Origin: an uncultured Ruminococcus sp.
GTDB lineage: Bacteria; Bacillota; Clostridia; Oscillospirales; CAG-272
Assembly (NCBI GenBank): GCA_902783905.1
Contig: CACZSP010000260.1
Span: 1 to 9,624, forward strand
DNA length: 9,624 bases
Direction of reading: 5' to 3'
Under the pieces are notes generated by a model. It saw only the letters and a program-made list of their open reading frames with translations, had not been told where the DNA came from and did not search any database. The position numbers were made by a program, and so were the translations under genes. Shown one piece after another: positions 1 to 7,021 of the stretch. The stretch's first letter is position 1. Every line of letters begins with the position of its first letter.

Positions 1-505
1 CCGCTACGGCTTCCGCGGATTTTGAAAAAACGTTCTGGAAGTATGCCGCCGCTCCCGTCATAAGTCCGGCGGCTCCGAGGCAGAGCCCGGACCCCCACGC
101 GCAGTTCCGTGACGACGTGAAGCGGTCGCGCACGGCGCAGAGAGCGATATTTGCTAAAGCGTGGACGAGAAGAAAGACGGATATTACCATCGGGCGCTTG
201 GTGAGCAGCGAGGCCGAAAACAACTCGCCGACGAAAGCCAGCAGAAGAACCGCGCTCACCGCTCCGGCGGCGGGCGCTTTTTTCAAAATCAGACAGACGG
301 CCGCCGACAGACAGACGAAAAAGAGAAGTCGCAGATAGATGCGGTTGTGGGCCGCCGCTTCTATGAACTGGACCGGCTTTCCCTTTCCGTTTTCCTTCTT
401 TTGCTCGTCCGGCTTGAATTTCACGTAGAGCGTCACGAGATATATGACCATCAGTACGGCAAGCAGTATCGCTATGCCGGCGCAAAATCCTCTCAGTGTT
501 TTCAT
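1..505 (-). CDS. Multi-pass membrane protein, partial at left edge
   Basis: I do not recognise this family. The minus-strand frame starts with ATG at 505 and is still open at base 1, giving at least 168 residues. The start begins MKTLRGFCAG and is preceded by GAGGAG (511-516) five bases upstream; this site overlaps the TGA stop of the U32 gene, so the two are coupled. About five hydrophobic segments are visible, near residues 6-27, 58-75, 80-100, 107-125 and 137-155. A hydrophilic Lys/Glu-rich stretch (about 32-45) lies between the first two. This suggests an integral cytoplasmic-membrane protein. No catalytic motif is seen. It is the last visible gene of the minus-strand operon, and its C-terminus is outside the window, so no function is assigned. 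Confidence 0.8.
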   Translation of the reverse strand, partial: MKTLRGFCAGIAILLAVLMVIYLVTLYVKFKPDEQKKENGKGKPVQFIEAAAHNRIYLRLLFFVCLSAAVCLILKKAPAAGAVSAVLLLAFVGELFSASLLTKRPMVISVFLLVHALANIALCAVRDRFTSSRNCAWGSGLCLGAAGLMTGAAAYFQNVFSKSAEAVA

Positions 506-515
506 ATACTCCTCA

Positions 516-2294
516 TCAGCGGATCCTTCTGAATCCGGCGCCTCCGGTCAGCGGGGTTCCTTTTTCAAACGCTTCGATTATTCCGTCGATCTGGCGCTGA
601 GTTTCGACGGTGAAAATAAAATGCATTCCGCGGATATCGGCCCGCCGCAGATCGGCTTTCCGGTCGCCCATATATACCGGGACCGAGTTGTATATCACCG
701 AGCGGTGACGGAAGGTCCGCAGGACGGGAAAGGTCTTTCCCATACGGTCGGTAAGGACGTTTTTCCCCTTTTCGCACCTGTCGCAGTTTCCGCATTCCAG
801 TCCCGCGCATTTTTCGGTTACCATCAGCGGTATCCTTCCGTATACCGTGGCGAGAGACGCGCCTCCGATGTCCCGGATGCGCGGCAGGGTCAGCTCGGGA
901 GAAAGGATGCAGTCGGCAAAGCCCTCCCGCTCCCGTTCGGCCATCGATTCGCCGTTGCAGACGTTCAGCCGCAGGTCTCCGTGTATTGTAAGCGCGCGCC
1001 CTTTCGCAAGGCGCAGGTGTCCCGCGTTGCCGACGAGAAGATGCCTGATCCCGTTCTTTTCGCAGAGATCGAGCAGTCGCGATATTTCCTTTTCCTCTCC
1101 GTCGAATATGACGGGCGGAAGCGCGGCTCCGTTGAAGCGTTTGCCGAGGCGCAACGCTTCGCCGATCCTTTCGACCGGAAGGAAAACGGTATCGAAATAG
1201 TCGGCTGCCTTTTCGGTCAGCTGCGAAGGGTCGTAAAAAAAAGCCGTTTTCTGCCGTTTTTTTGCGTTTGCCGGCTCCTTTTTTTCATATCCGGAGGAAT
1301 CGAAGATCATGCCGGACGGAGAGAGCGGGTCCTTTTTCACGGCGGCGTTGACAGGGATACCGACCGACGCCGAGCGGCGTTTGTCGTCGTCGCTCCTGAC
1401 GCCGAGCATATCCCCGCCGATCTTTCCGTCGAAATATCCGGAGGTAAAGCCGGATCTCGAAAAAACGTCCGAAAGATATTTCATCTCGTCCGGGGTCGCC
1501 GGACGGCGTCCGTCGAGAAGACGCCGCCAGACGGATACGACGGCTCCGACGTAATCGGGCGGCTTCATCCTTCCCTCGATCTTGAGGGAGGACACGCCGA
1601 GCGAAAGGATTTCCGGTACGCGCAGCGCAAGGCAGAGATCCTTCAGACTGAGAGGATATCCGACGCCTCCCGGCGTTTTGTACGGCAGACGGCAGGGCTG
1701 GGCGCACTCGCCCCGGTTTCCCGATCTTCCTCCGACGAGGGAGGAGAAGAGGCACTGCCCCGAATGACAGACGCACAAAGCGCCGTGAATGAATATTTCG
1801 GCTTCGACTCCGGCGTTTTTGCAGAAGGACGCGATCTCGTTTTCCGGCATCTCGCGGGCGAGAACGACGCGGGAAAACCCTGAGTCCCGGAGAAGCACGC
1901 CGCCGGCGGTCGAATGGACGGACATCTGGGTGCTGGCGTGCAGCTTAAGGCCCGGCATGGTTCGGAGTATGGCCGCCGCGCCGCCGGGGTCTGCGACGAT
2001 CAGGGCGTCGGCTCCGGCGTTTCCGGCCTTTTCGGCGCAGGACAGAAATTCGCGCATCTCGCGGTCGTATATCAGCGTGTTGAGAGTCACGTGGACGCGC
2101 ACGCCCGCGGCGTGAGCGTCGGCGATCGCGCTTTTCAGCTCGCCGTCAGAAAAGTTGGCGGCGTTTGCCCTGGCGTTGAACCCCGACATCCCGAGATATA
2201 CGGCGTCGGCTCCGGCGTTTACCGCGGCTTCCAGAGCCTTGTACGATCCGGCGGGCGCCAGCAGCTCGGGGAGCCCGTTTTTGTTTGTTGTCAA
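516..2294 (-). CDS. Peptidase U32 family protein (RlhA/TrhP-like)
   Basis: A 592-residue protein of the U32 family. The N-terminus LPELLAPAGSYKALEAAVNA (residues 8-27) followed by a GADAVYLG motif is typical of the TIM-barrel-like U32 domain. The family signature lies at 166-185 with Cys174 and Cys181, followed by Cys197 and Cys201 in a GECAQPCR motif; these four match the iron-sulfur ligands expected in the family. A second Cys cluster (Cys496, 501, 504, 507) precedes a DRMGKTFPV segment, as in long U32 proteins. Characterised relatives include RlhA (23S rRNA hydroxylation) and TrhP (tRNA U34 hydroxylation); others were called collagenase-like proteases. Which role applies cannot be read from the sequence. 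The start is TTG at 2294, one base after the RNHCP stop, with GGGGAG seven bases upstream. Co-transcription with serS mildly favours an RNA-modification role. Confidence 0.92.
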   Translation of the reverse strand: MTTNKNGLPELLAPAGSYKALEAAVNAGADAVYLGMSGFNARANAANFSDGELKSAIADAHAAGVRVHVTLNTLIYDREMREFLSCAEKAGNAGADALIVADPGGAAAILRTMPGLKLHASTQMSVHSTAGGVLLRDSGFSRVVLAREMPENEIASFCKNAGVEAEIFIHGALCVCHSGQCLFSSLVGGRSGNRGECAQPCRLPYKTPGGVGYPLSLKDLCLALRVPEILSLGVSSLKIEGRMKPPDYVGAVVSVWRRLLDGRRPATPDEMKYLSDVFSRSGFTSGYFDGKIGGDMLGVRSDDDKRRSASVGIPVNAAVKKDPLSPSGMIFDSSGYEKKEPANAKKRQKTAFFYDPSQLTEKAADYFDTVFLPVERIGEALRLGKRFNGAALPPVIFDGEEKEISRLLDLCEKNGIRHLLVGNAGHLRLAKGRALTIHGDLRLNVCNGESMAEREREGFADCILSPELTLPRIRDIGGASLATVYGRIPLMVTEKCAGLECGNCDRCEKGKNVLTDRMGKTFPVLRTFRHRSVIYNSVPVYMGDRKADLRRADIRGMHFIFTVETQRQIDGIIEAFEKGTPLTGGAGFRRIR

Positions 2295-2295
2295 A

Positions 2296-2640
2296 TCAAA
2301 TCTCCCCGGCTGTCAGTTTTATCAGCAGTTTAACGTCGTCCGGCTGGACCGGAGCCTCGTTGGCGGCTCGGCAGCGGCGTATTTCGCCGCACCTTTCGCA
2401 GCGGTGCACGATGACGTACCCCTTTTTGCTGTCGGTCTCCACGCGCACGGGGCGCATCGGCCCTCCGCACCCGTTTTCACGGTCGCCGGGATTGATATCG
2501 ACGTGCAGCGACCACAGACAGAACGGGCAGTGGTTGCGCGAGGAATAGCCGAGAGGTTCGACCTTTCTGCCGCAGTTGGCGCAGATAAAGCCGCTGTCGT
2601 TTTTCCTGAATCTTTTGGACGGAAGAAGTTCTTCCGGCAT
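2296..2640 (-). CDS. RNHCP domain zinc-binding protein
   Basis: A 114-residue protein with the family's defining RNHCP motif at residues 35-39, followed by FCLWSLHVDINPGDR (40-54). Cysteine pairs C20/C23, C38/C41 and C81/C84, plus C58 and C90, suggest two zinc-ribbon-like knuckles. The family has no established function that I know of; by fold it should bind zinc and may bind nucleic acid or protein. The length is about normal for the family. ATG at 2640 is one base after the serS TGA (2642-2644), with no convincing Shine-Dalgarno, so translation probably depends on ribosomes finishing serS. It is followed one base later by the U32 gene. Family membership is secure from the motif; any role in translation is inferred from its neighbours only. 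Confidence 0.88.
   Translation of the reverse strand: MPEELLPSKRFRKNDSGFICANCGRKVEPLGYSSRNHCPFCLWSLHVDINPGDRENGCGGPMRPVRVETDSKKGYVIVHRCERCGEIRRCRAANEAPVQPDDVKLLIKLTAGEI
2302..2307 (-). promoter_or_regulatory. Ribosome binding site deciding a TTG start
   Basis: On the minus strand GGGGAG lies seven bases before TTG at 2294. No ATG or GTG sits at the right distance, and the conserved U32 N-terminus begins six codons downstream, so TTG is the likely start. The site lies inside the last codons of the RNHCP gene. Confidence 0.65.
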
Positions 2641-2641
2641 A

Positions 2642-3928
2642 TCAGTGCTTTTTAACGAGTACTTCGGTGCCGCCCATATAAGGACGGAGCACCGCAGGGA
2701 TCGTCACCGATCCGTCCGCCTGAAGGTGGTTTTCAAGGAAGGCGATGAGCATGCGGGGAGGAGCGACGACTGTGTTGTTGAGAGTGTGCGGCAGATAGCT
2801 GCCGTCCTTTCCCTTGACTCTGACCTTGAGTCTTCTCGCCTGGGCGTCGCCGAGGTTGGAGCAGGAGCAGACCTCGAAATATTTCTTCTGTCTGGGAGAC
2901 CACGCCTCGATGTCGCAGGATTTCACCTTGAGATCGGCAAGATCGCCCGAGCAGCACTCCAGCTGGCGGACGGGTATTTCCATCGAGCGGAAGAGCTCTA
3001 CCGAATATTTCCACATCTGCTCGTACCACTTCATACTGTCCTCGGGACGGCAGACGACTATCATTTCCTGTTTTTCGAACTGATGTATGCGGTAGACTCC
3101 GCGCTCCTCTCTGCCGTGCGCGCCCTTCTCCTTGCGGAAGCAGGGGGAGTAGCTGGTGAGAGTGATGGGAAGCTTTTCCTCCGGAATGATCTGGTCGATG
3201 AATTTTCCTATCATCGAGTGCTCGGAGGTGCCGATGAGATAGAGGTCTTCTCCCTCGATCTTGTACATCATGGCGTCCATATCGGTCTGGCTCATGACGC
3301 CCTCGACAACGTTTCCGTGGATCATGAAGGGCGGGATGCAGTAGGTGAAGCCCTTGTTGATCATAAAATCGCGCGCGTAGGCAAGTATCGCCGAATGAAG
3401 TCTCGCGATATCTCCCATAAGATAGTAAAACCCGTTGCCCGATACGCGTCCGGCGGAATCCATATCGATACCGTCGAAGCTTTCCATTATCTCGGTGTGA
3501 TACGGAATGTCGAAATCCGGAACGGCCGGATCGCCGAAGCGCTGGACTTCGACGTTTTCCGAGTCGTCCTTTCCGATCGGCACCGACGGGTCTATTATGT
3601 TGGGTATCTTCAGCATGATCTGCCGGATCTTTTCCTGAAGTTCCGGCTCGAGAGCTTCGAGAGAGGCAAGGCGCGCGGCGCTTTCGGCCACCTGCTTTTT
3701 CGTTTCTTCGGCTTCCGCGCGTTTGCCCTGCGCCATCAGGGCGCCGATCTGTTTTGAAAGACGGTTTTTCGCCGCGCGCAGCTCGCTCGCCTCGGTGAGG
3801 GTGCGGCGGTATTCGGCGTCGAGTGCGATCACCTCGTCCACGAGCGGAAGTTTCTGATCCTGGAATTTGTTCCGGATGTTCTGTTTAACGATTTCCGGGT
3901 TTTCTCTTAAAAACCTGATGTCGAGCAT
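2642..3928 (-). CDS. serS: Seryl-tRNA synthetase
   Basis: A cytoplasmic class-II aminoacyl-tRNA synthetase that charges tRNA-Ser with serine using ATP. At 428 residues it is full length. The N-terminal segment (about 1-110) is the helical coiled-coil arm that contacts the tRNA long variable arm, rich in Lys, Glu and Ala. The catalytic core follows: motif 1 around 167-188, TSEH at 234-237 in the serine-binding loop, and motif 2 at 264-288 with FRKEKGAHGREERGVYRIHQ. Motif 3 (384-401) reads NNTVVAPPRMLIAFLENH instead of the common bacterial NGSGLAVGRTL, while keeping the essential Arg. The ATG at 3928 has GGAG seven bases upstream. The gene lies 35 bases after the sugar-isomerase-like gene, and that gap is too short for a T-box leader, so expression seems to follow the operon. 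Confidence 0.97.
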   Translation of the reverse strand: MLDIRFLRENPEIVKQNIRNKFQDQKLPLVDEVIALDAEYRRTLTEASELRAAKNRLSKQIGALMAQGKRAEAEETKKQVAESAARLASLEALEPELQEKIRQIMLKIPNIIDPSVPIGKDDSENVEVQRFGDPAVPDFDIPYHTEIMESFDGIDMDSAGRVSGNGFYYLMGDIARLHSAILAYARDFMINKGFTYCIPPFMIHGNVVEGVMSQTDMDAMMYKIEGEDLYLIGTSEHSMIGKFIDQIIPEEKLPITLTSYSPCFRKEKGAHGREERGVYRIHQFEKQEMIVVCRPEDSMKWYEQMWKYSVELFRSMEIPVRQLECCSGDLADLKVKSCDIEAWSPRQKKYFEVCSCSNLGDAQARRLKVRVKGKDGSYLPHTLNNTVVAPPRMLIAFLENHLQADGSVTIPAVLRPYMGGTEVLVKKH

Positions 3929-3963
3929 TGTTTTTCTCCGTTTATGTCAGTTATTTTTATATA

Positions 3964-4791
3964 CTACCGTTTCCGAAGCGAATCGAGCTTCAGCGCCTTT
4001 TCGTAGGCGAGTTTCAGAAATCCCGCGGCGTCAAGGTCCGCGTAAATGTCCCGCGGCATCTTTTCCTTCCGCCAGGATTTTGTGACTTCGAAGGTCATCA
4101 CCCCCGAGTATCCGGCTCTGTCAAGGCGGTCGGCAACGCCCTGCCAGTCGGCGAGACCGTCGAAGGGCAGAAGATGAAGATCGTCGTGCCAGGTGATCAT
4201 CGGTTCCGTCTGCTTCATATTGTCGTTGAAGTGGGTGGCGATCAGCCGGTCTCCGAAAAGGAGCGGAACGTCGGAGCAGCCGTTGTAGCACATTTCGTGC
4301 CCCGTGTCCCAGCAGAATCCGGAGGCGGGCGAGGATATCACGGCGTCGCGGACGGCGATCAGATATTCCGGTCCCTCCACGTTTTCAAACGCAATCTGCA
4401 CGCCGCATTTTTCGGCTTCGAGAACGAGAGAGCGGAAGCGTTCGACGCCGATGGAATTCGGCTCGTGCCTGTCCATTCCTATTATCGTATGGACTATCAT
4501 TATGCCGACTCGGTTTTCGGCCGTGTCGTGAAGGCAGCGGACAAGCTCGTCGAGAGCCGCGTCCCCCGTCTCGCCGGCGACCCACATTTTGTAAGCGTTG
4601 TGAAAAGGCGCGTGCACCGACTGGTAAAACAGCCCGCAGGCGTCCGCCGTTTTCCTGGCAAGCGCGACTCCCTCTTTCCCCGACCATCCGGTGAAGAACG
4701 CCTCGAAGCCCGCCTCGCCTATCATTGGAATCAGCTTTTCGTCCGGTATCCCGAGACCCATCCCGGTACCTATTCCGTGAATGACTTTCAT
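3964..4791 (-). CDS. Xylose isomerase/AP endonuclease 2-like TIM barrel
   Basis: A 275-residue protein of the sugar phosphate isomerase/epimerase superfamily (Pfam AP_endonuc_2 type), a TIM barrel with a divalent metal site. Candidate metal ligands and active-site residues appear in the expected order: SVHAP (His60), IVHTI (His101), AFENVEG (Glu136), CWDTGHE (Asp162, His165), ATHFNDN (His187), DDLHLLPFDG (His206) and TFEV (Glu235). Members isomerise or epimerise sugars or inositols, and the substrate cannot be told from the sequence. The start chosen is ATG at 4789-4791, with AAAGGA nine bases upstream. An ATG ten bases further upstream is in another frame and is rejected. It is the first gene of the minus-strand operon, leaving from the extended -10 promoter at 4829-4837. 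A functional link to serS is not obvious. Confidence 0.88.
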   Translation of the reverse strand: MKVIHGIGTGMGLGIPDEKLIPMIGEAGFEAFFTGWSGKEGVALARKTADACGLFYQSVHAPFHNAYKMWVAGETGDAALDELVRCLHDTAENRVGIMIVHTIIGMDRHEPNSIGVERFRSLVLEAEKCGVQIAFENVEGPEYLIAVRDAVISSPASGFCWDTGHEMCYNGCSDVPLLFGDRLIATHFNDNMKQTEPMITWHDDLHLLPFDGLADWQGVADRLDRAGYSGVMTFEVTKSWRKEKMPRDIYADLDAAGFLKLAYEKALKLDSLRKR

Positions 4792-4828
4792 TGCATTTCA
4801 TCCTTTGTGTCCGAATATACGCCTTTAT

Positions 4829-4857
4829 ATTATATCATATATCGGCTGAATATGCAC
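4829..4857 (-). promoter_or_regulatory. Extended -10 promoter of the minus-strand operon
   Basis: On the minus strand the bases 4837-4829 read TGATATAAT, a perfect TGn-TATAAT extended -10. The -35 position at 4857-4852 (17-bp spacer) is GTGCAT, a poor match, which an extended -10 can compensate. Transcription would start near 4822, giving a leader of about 30 bases. It is back to back with the murT-like promoter. Confidence 0.65.
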
Positions 4858-4883
4858 GCATTATTTATCCTAAATATAATTAC

Positions 4884-4912
4884 TTGACAGAAAAGCGCAT
4901 AAATGATACAAT
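4884..4912 (+). promoter_or_regulatory. Sigma-70/sigma-A promoter of the murT-gatD operon
   Basis: TTGACA at 4884-4889 and TACAAT at 4907-4912 are separated by a 17-bp spacer, a near-perfect housekeeping promoter. The start of transcription is expected near 4919, leaving a leader of only about 28 bases with no room for a riboswitch. This suggests steady expression by the vegetative sigma factor. Surrounding DNA is AT-rich (4830-4920). Confidence 0.85.
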
Positions 4913-4932
4913 ATTCCCGTATAAAAACAGTC

Positions 4933-4938
4933 AGGGAG
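4933..4938 (+). promoter_or_regulatory. Ribosome binding site fixing the murT-like start
   Basis: AGGGAG lies eight bases before ATG at 4947. The frame stays open upstream to 4791, but those 52 codons cross the promoter and have AT-rich, non-coding composition, so this site sets the true start. Confidence 0.8.
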
Positions 4939-4946
4939 ATTTATCA

Positions 4947-6311
4947 ATGTCACCGAGATTTATTTTCGCTCTCTGGGCGGCTAAGCTGTCGCGCCTCGTG
5001 ATACGTCTGTTCGGTCGTGACGGCAGTTGCGTCCCCGGAATCATTGCGGTCAAACTCTGTCCGGATTTCCTCGCGAGACTGAAAAAGCCGGAAACGCTGA
5101 TCTGCGTCACCGGGACCAACGGAAAAACGACGACTTCCAACCTGATCACTTCGGTACTTCGCAAATGCGGGTACGAAGTGACAAACAACAGCACCGGATC
5201 CAACGTCCAGGGAGGAGTCGCCACCGCGCTGCTCGCCGACGCCACGCTGACGGGAAAGCCGAAAAAAAGCATAGCCGTTATCGAGGTTGACGAGCGAAGC
5301 TCGCTCAAGGTGTACAGGTTTATCACACCCGATTACCTCGTCTGCAACAATATAATGCGCGACTCGCTCAAGCGCAACGCGCATACCGATTTTATCTCGT
5401 ACATACTCAACACCGCGCTTCCGCCGTCGGTGAAGGTCGTGCTCAACGGAGACGATTTTATCTGCTCGCATCTTTTCCCCGACAACCGCGACAGGGTGTA
5501 TTTCGGAATGAAATCCGAAATACCCGAGGGGAGCGTGCTCGCATCGCGCGACGTGGTCTACTGCCCGGAATGCGGGACGCGCCTGACCGCCGATTACGTC
5601 AGATTCGATCATATCGGCAGGATCCGCTGCCCCGGATGCGGACGCTCGTCGGAGGAACCGGACTACGCGGTGACGGCGGTCGACAGGGAAGGGCGCCGCT
5701 TCACCGTTTCCTGCCGCGGCGAAGAACTGGATCTGCGGATCGTGAACGACAATATCGTCAATCTTTACAACTGCTGCGGAGCCGTCGCACTGCTCTGCGA
5801 AATGGGGATCGAAAAAGAAAAGATCCGCTCCGCGTTTGAAGAAATGAAGATCGTCAGCTCGCGCTACGACCATATTGACTCGGGGAAACTGAGCATAACG
5901 ACCCAGCTGTCGAAAGGACAGAACCCGGTGGCGACCGCCCGCGCCTTCAATTACATCGCCTCGCTGCCGGTGGAAAAGAAGTGCCTTCTCATAATGATCG
6001 ACGACAAGAGCGACAATACGAAAAACTCAGAGAGCGTCTGCTGGATCTACGATACCGATTATTCGGCTCTGCGGGATCCGAGCATCGACCGGATCATTTT
6101 CGCCGGAAAGCGCTGCCGGGACCACAGACTGCGCGCGCTGATGGCGGGGGTCGACCCTGAAAAGATCCTTACGACCGACGACCTGTTCGCCGGAGCCGAG
6201 CTGGTTGACTGCGAAAAATACGAAAATATCTGCATTCTGAACGACCCGTACATCCTTAAGGAGGCGGCGCAGGTCAGGGAAACGATCGCAAAGAAAGGAG
6301 CCGCGGAATGA
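4947..6311 (+). CDS. murT: Divergent MurT-like Mur ligase with DUF1727 C-terminus
   Basis: A 454-residue Mur-ligase homologue, normal MurT length. MurT with GatD amidates the D-glutamate of lipid II, using ATP and ammonia. Seen here: P-loop TGTNGKTTTSN (55-65), IEVDERSS (112-119), NNIMRDSLKR (134-143), VVLNGDD (164-170), a zinc-ribbon insertion with Cys206/209/228/231 typical of MurT, and a C-terminal DUF1727-type domain (about 305-445) with WIYDTDY and IIFAGKRCRDHRLRALMAG. Oddities: the usual DQLDRYGE motif reads DSLKRNAH, and the usual NDNxADGRDVSW reads SDNTKNSESVCW (355-366), replacing with Ser363 the Asp thought to complete GatD's catalytic triad. ATP use looks intact. It is the first gene of the operon and overlaps the GatD-like gene by ATGA. 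The substrate may differ from that of canonical MurT. Confidence 0.85.
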   Translation: MSPRFIFALWAAKLSRLVIRLFGRDGSCVPGIIAVKLCPDFLARLKKPETLICVTGTNGKTTTSNLITSVLRKCGYEVTNNSTGSNVQGGVATALLADATLTGKPKKSIAVIEVDERSSLKVYRFITPDYLVCNNIMRDSLKRNAHTDFISYILNTALPPSVKVVLNGDDFICSHLFPDNRDRVYFGMKSEIPEGSVLASRDVVYCPECGTRLTADYVRFDHIGRIRCPGCGRSSEEPDYAVTAVDREGRRFTVSCRGEELDLRIVNDNIVNLYNCCGAVALLCEMGIEKEKIRSAFEEMKIVSSRYDHIDSGKLSITTQLSKGQNPVATARAFNYIASLPVEKKCLLIMIDDKSDNTKNSESVCWIYDTDYSALRDPSIDRIIFAGKRCRDHRLRALMAGVDPEKILTTDDLFAGAELVDCEKYENICILNDPYILKEAAQVRETIAKKGAAE

Positions 6312-7018
6312 AAATCGAAGTACTGTTTTCCGAAATATGCAATCAGTTCGGCGATCCGCAGAACGCCGAATACCTGCGTCAGTCGATGCCGCAGGCGGAA
6401 ATGATCTATACCCCGCTGACGGACGAGCCCTATTTCGTTTCGGGCGAGCCCGACGTGATCCTGCTCGGCTCGATGAGCGAGAGCATACAGCGCCGCGTCG
6501 CCGGAATACTGCGCCCCTTACGCGACCGTCTGACCGCCCTTGCCGACGCCGGCAAGGTCATCCTGTTCACCGGGAACGCGTCGGACCTGCTCGGGAAAAA
6601 GATAACCTACGTCACCGAGAAGCTTGAGACCGAAGGGATCGGAATATTCGATTTCACCGTCACGACCGACTGGTTCCGCCGGGTCAACGGAAAGGTCATC
6701 GGAGAGGCGGACGGGATAACCGTCACCGGATTCCGCTCCCAGTTTGCCGAAATGTCGGGAGACAATTCATCCTGCGGATTTATAAAGGTCGAAAGAGGTT
6801 TCGGACTGAACGAAAAATCGAAGATCGAGGGCTTCAGATACAAAAATCTGATCGCCACCCAGCTTATAGGTCCGATCCTGCCGCTCAACCCGCTCTTCTG
6901 CGAGCATCTGATGGAGCTTGCGGGAGCTGCCGGCTTCCGCGCCGCCTTCCGCGAGGAGGCGATCGCGGCGTACGATCAGCGGGTACGCGAGTTCCGCGAT
7001 CCCTCCACCGCCTTCTGA
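6308..7018 (+). CDS. gatD: GatD-like amidotransferase homologue lacking catalytic residues
   Basis: A 236-residue homologue of GatD, the class-I glutaminase that supplies ammonia to MurT. Family landmarks align along its length: FGDPQNAEYLR (14-24; usually YGDRGN), DVILLGSMSE (49-58; usually a GGGQD motif), VILFTGNASDLLG (84-96; usually ICGGYQLLG), GIGIFDF (110-116), GFRSQ (141-145; usually GFENH), IEGFRYKN (173-180) and ATQLIGPILPLNP (183-195; usually GTYLHGPLLPKNP). In this alignment the nucleophile Cys is Gly89 and the catalytic His is Ile187. The remaining cysteines (11, 156, 198) are elsewhere. It is therefore probably inactive as a glutaminase and may act as a structural or regulatory subunit. 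The frame is intact, AAAGGAG lies seven bases before the ATG, and the start overlaps the murT-like stop, so it is not a decayed gene. Family membership is moderately sure; the role is unknown. Confidence 0.75.
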   Translation: MKIEVLFSEICNQFGDPQNAEYLRQSMPQAEMIYTPLTDEPYFVSGEPDVILLGSMSESIQRRVAGILRPLRDRLTALADAGKVILFTGNASDLLGKKITYVTEKLETEGIGIFDFTVTTDWFRRVNGKVIGEADGITVTGFRSQFAEMSGDNSSCGFIKVERGFGLNEKSKIEGFRYKNLIATQLIGPILPLNPLFCEHLMELAGAAGFRAAFREEAIAAYDQRVREFRDPSTAF

Positions 7019-7021
7019 ACG

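Noticed and set aside
1235..1245. Run of eight A (T on the coding strand) in the U32 gene as a possible frameshift site
   Set aside because: The frame continues normally on both sides with family-like sequence, so there is no sign of a break.
444..1883. Long plus-strand open frame opposite the U32 gene
   Set aside because: It lies entirely antisense to a conserved protein, shows no domain, and arises from GC-rich codon use in the real gene.
2576..3757. 393-residue plus-strand open frame opposite serS
   Set aside because: Antisense to an unmistakable SerRS, with no domain of its own.
3929..3963. T-box leader or separate promoter before serS
   Set aside because: The 35-base gap cannot hold a T-box. 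It contains a TATATA-like string but no -35 at a sensible distance.
4791..4946. 52-codon N-terminal extension of the murT-like gene
   Set aside because: It crosses the promoter and the expected transcription start, and the ribosome binding site at 4933-4938 serves the ATG at 4947.
6308..7018. GatD-like gene as a pseudogene
   Set aside because: Intact full-length frame, good ribosome binding site, translational overlap with its partner, and the family motifs between the lost residues still alignable.
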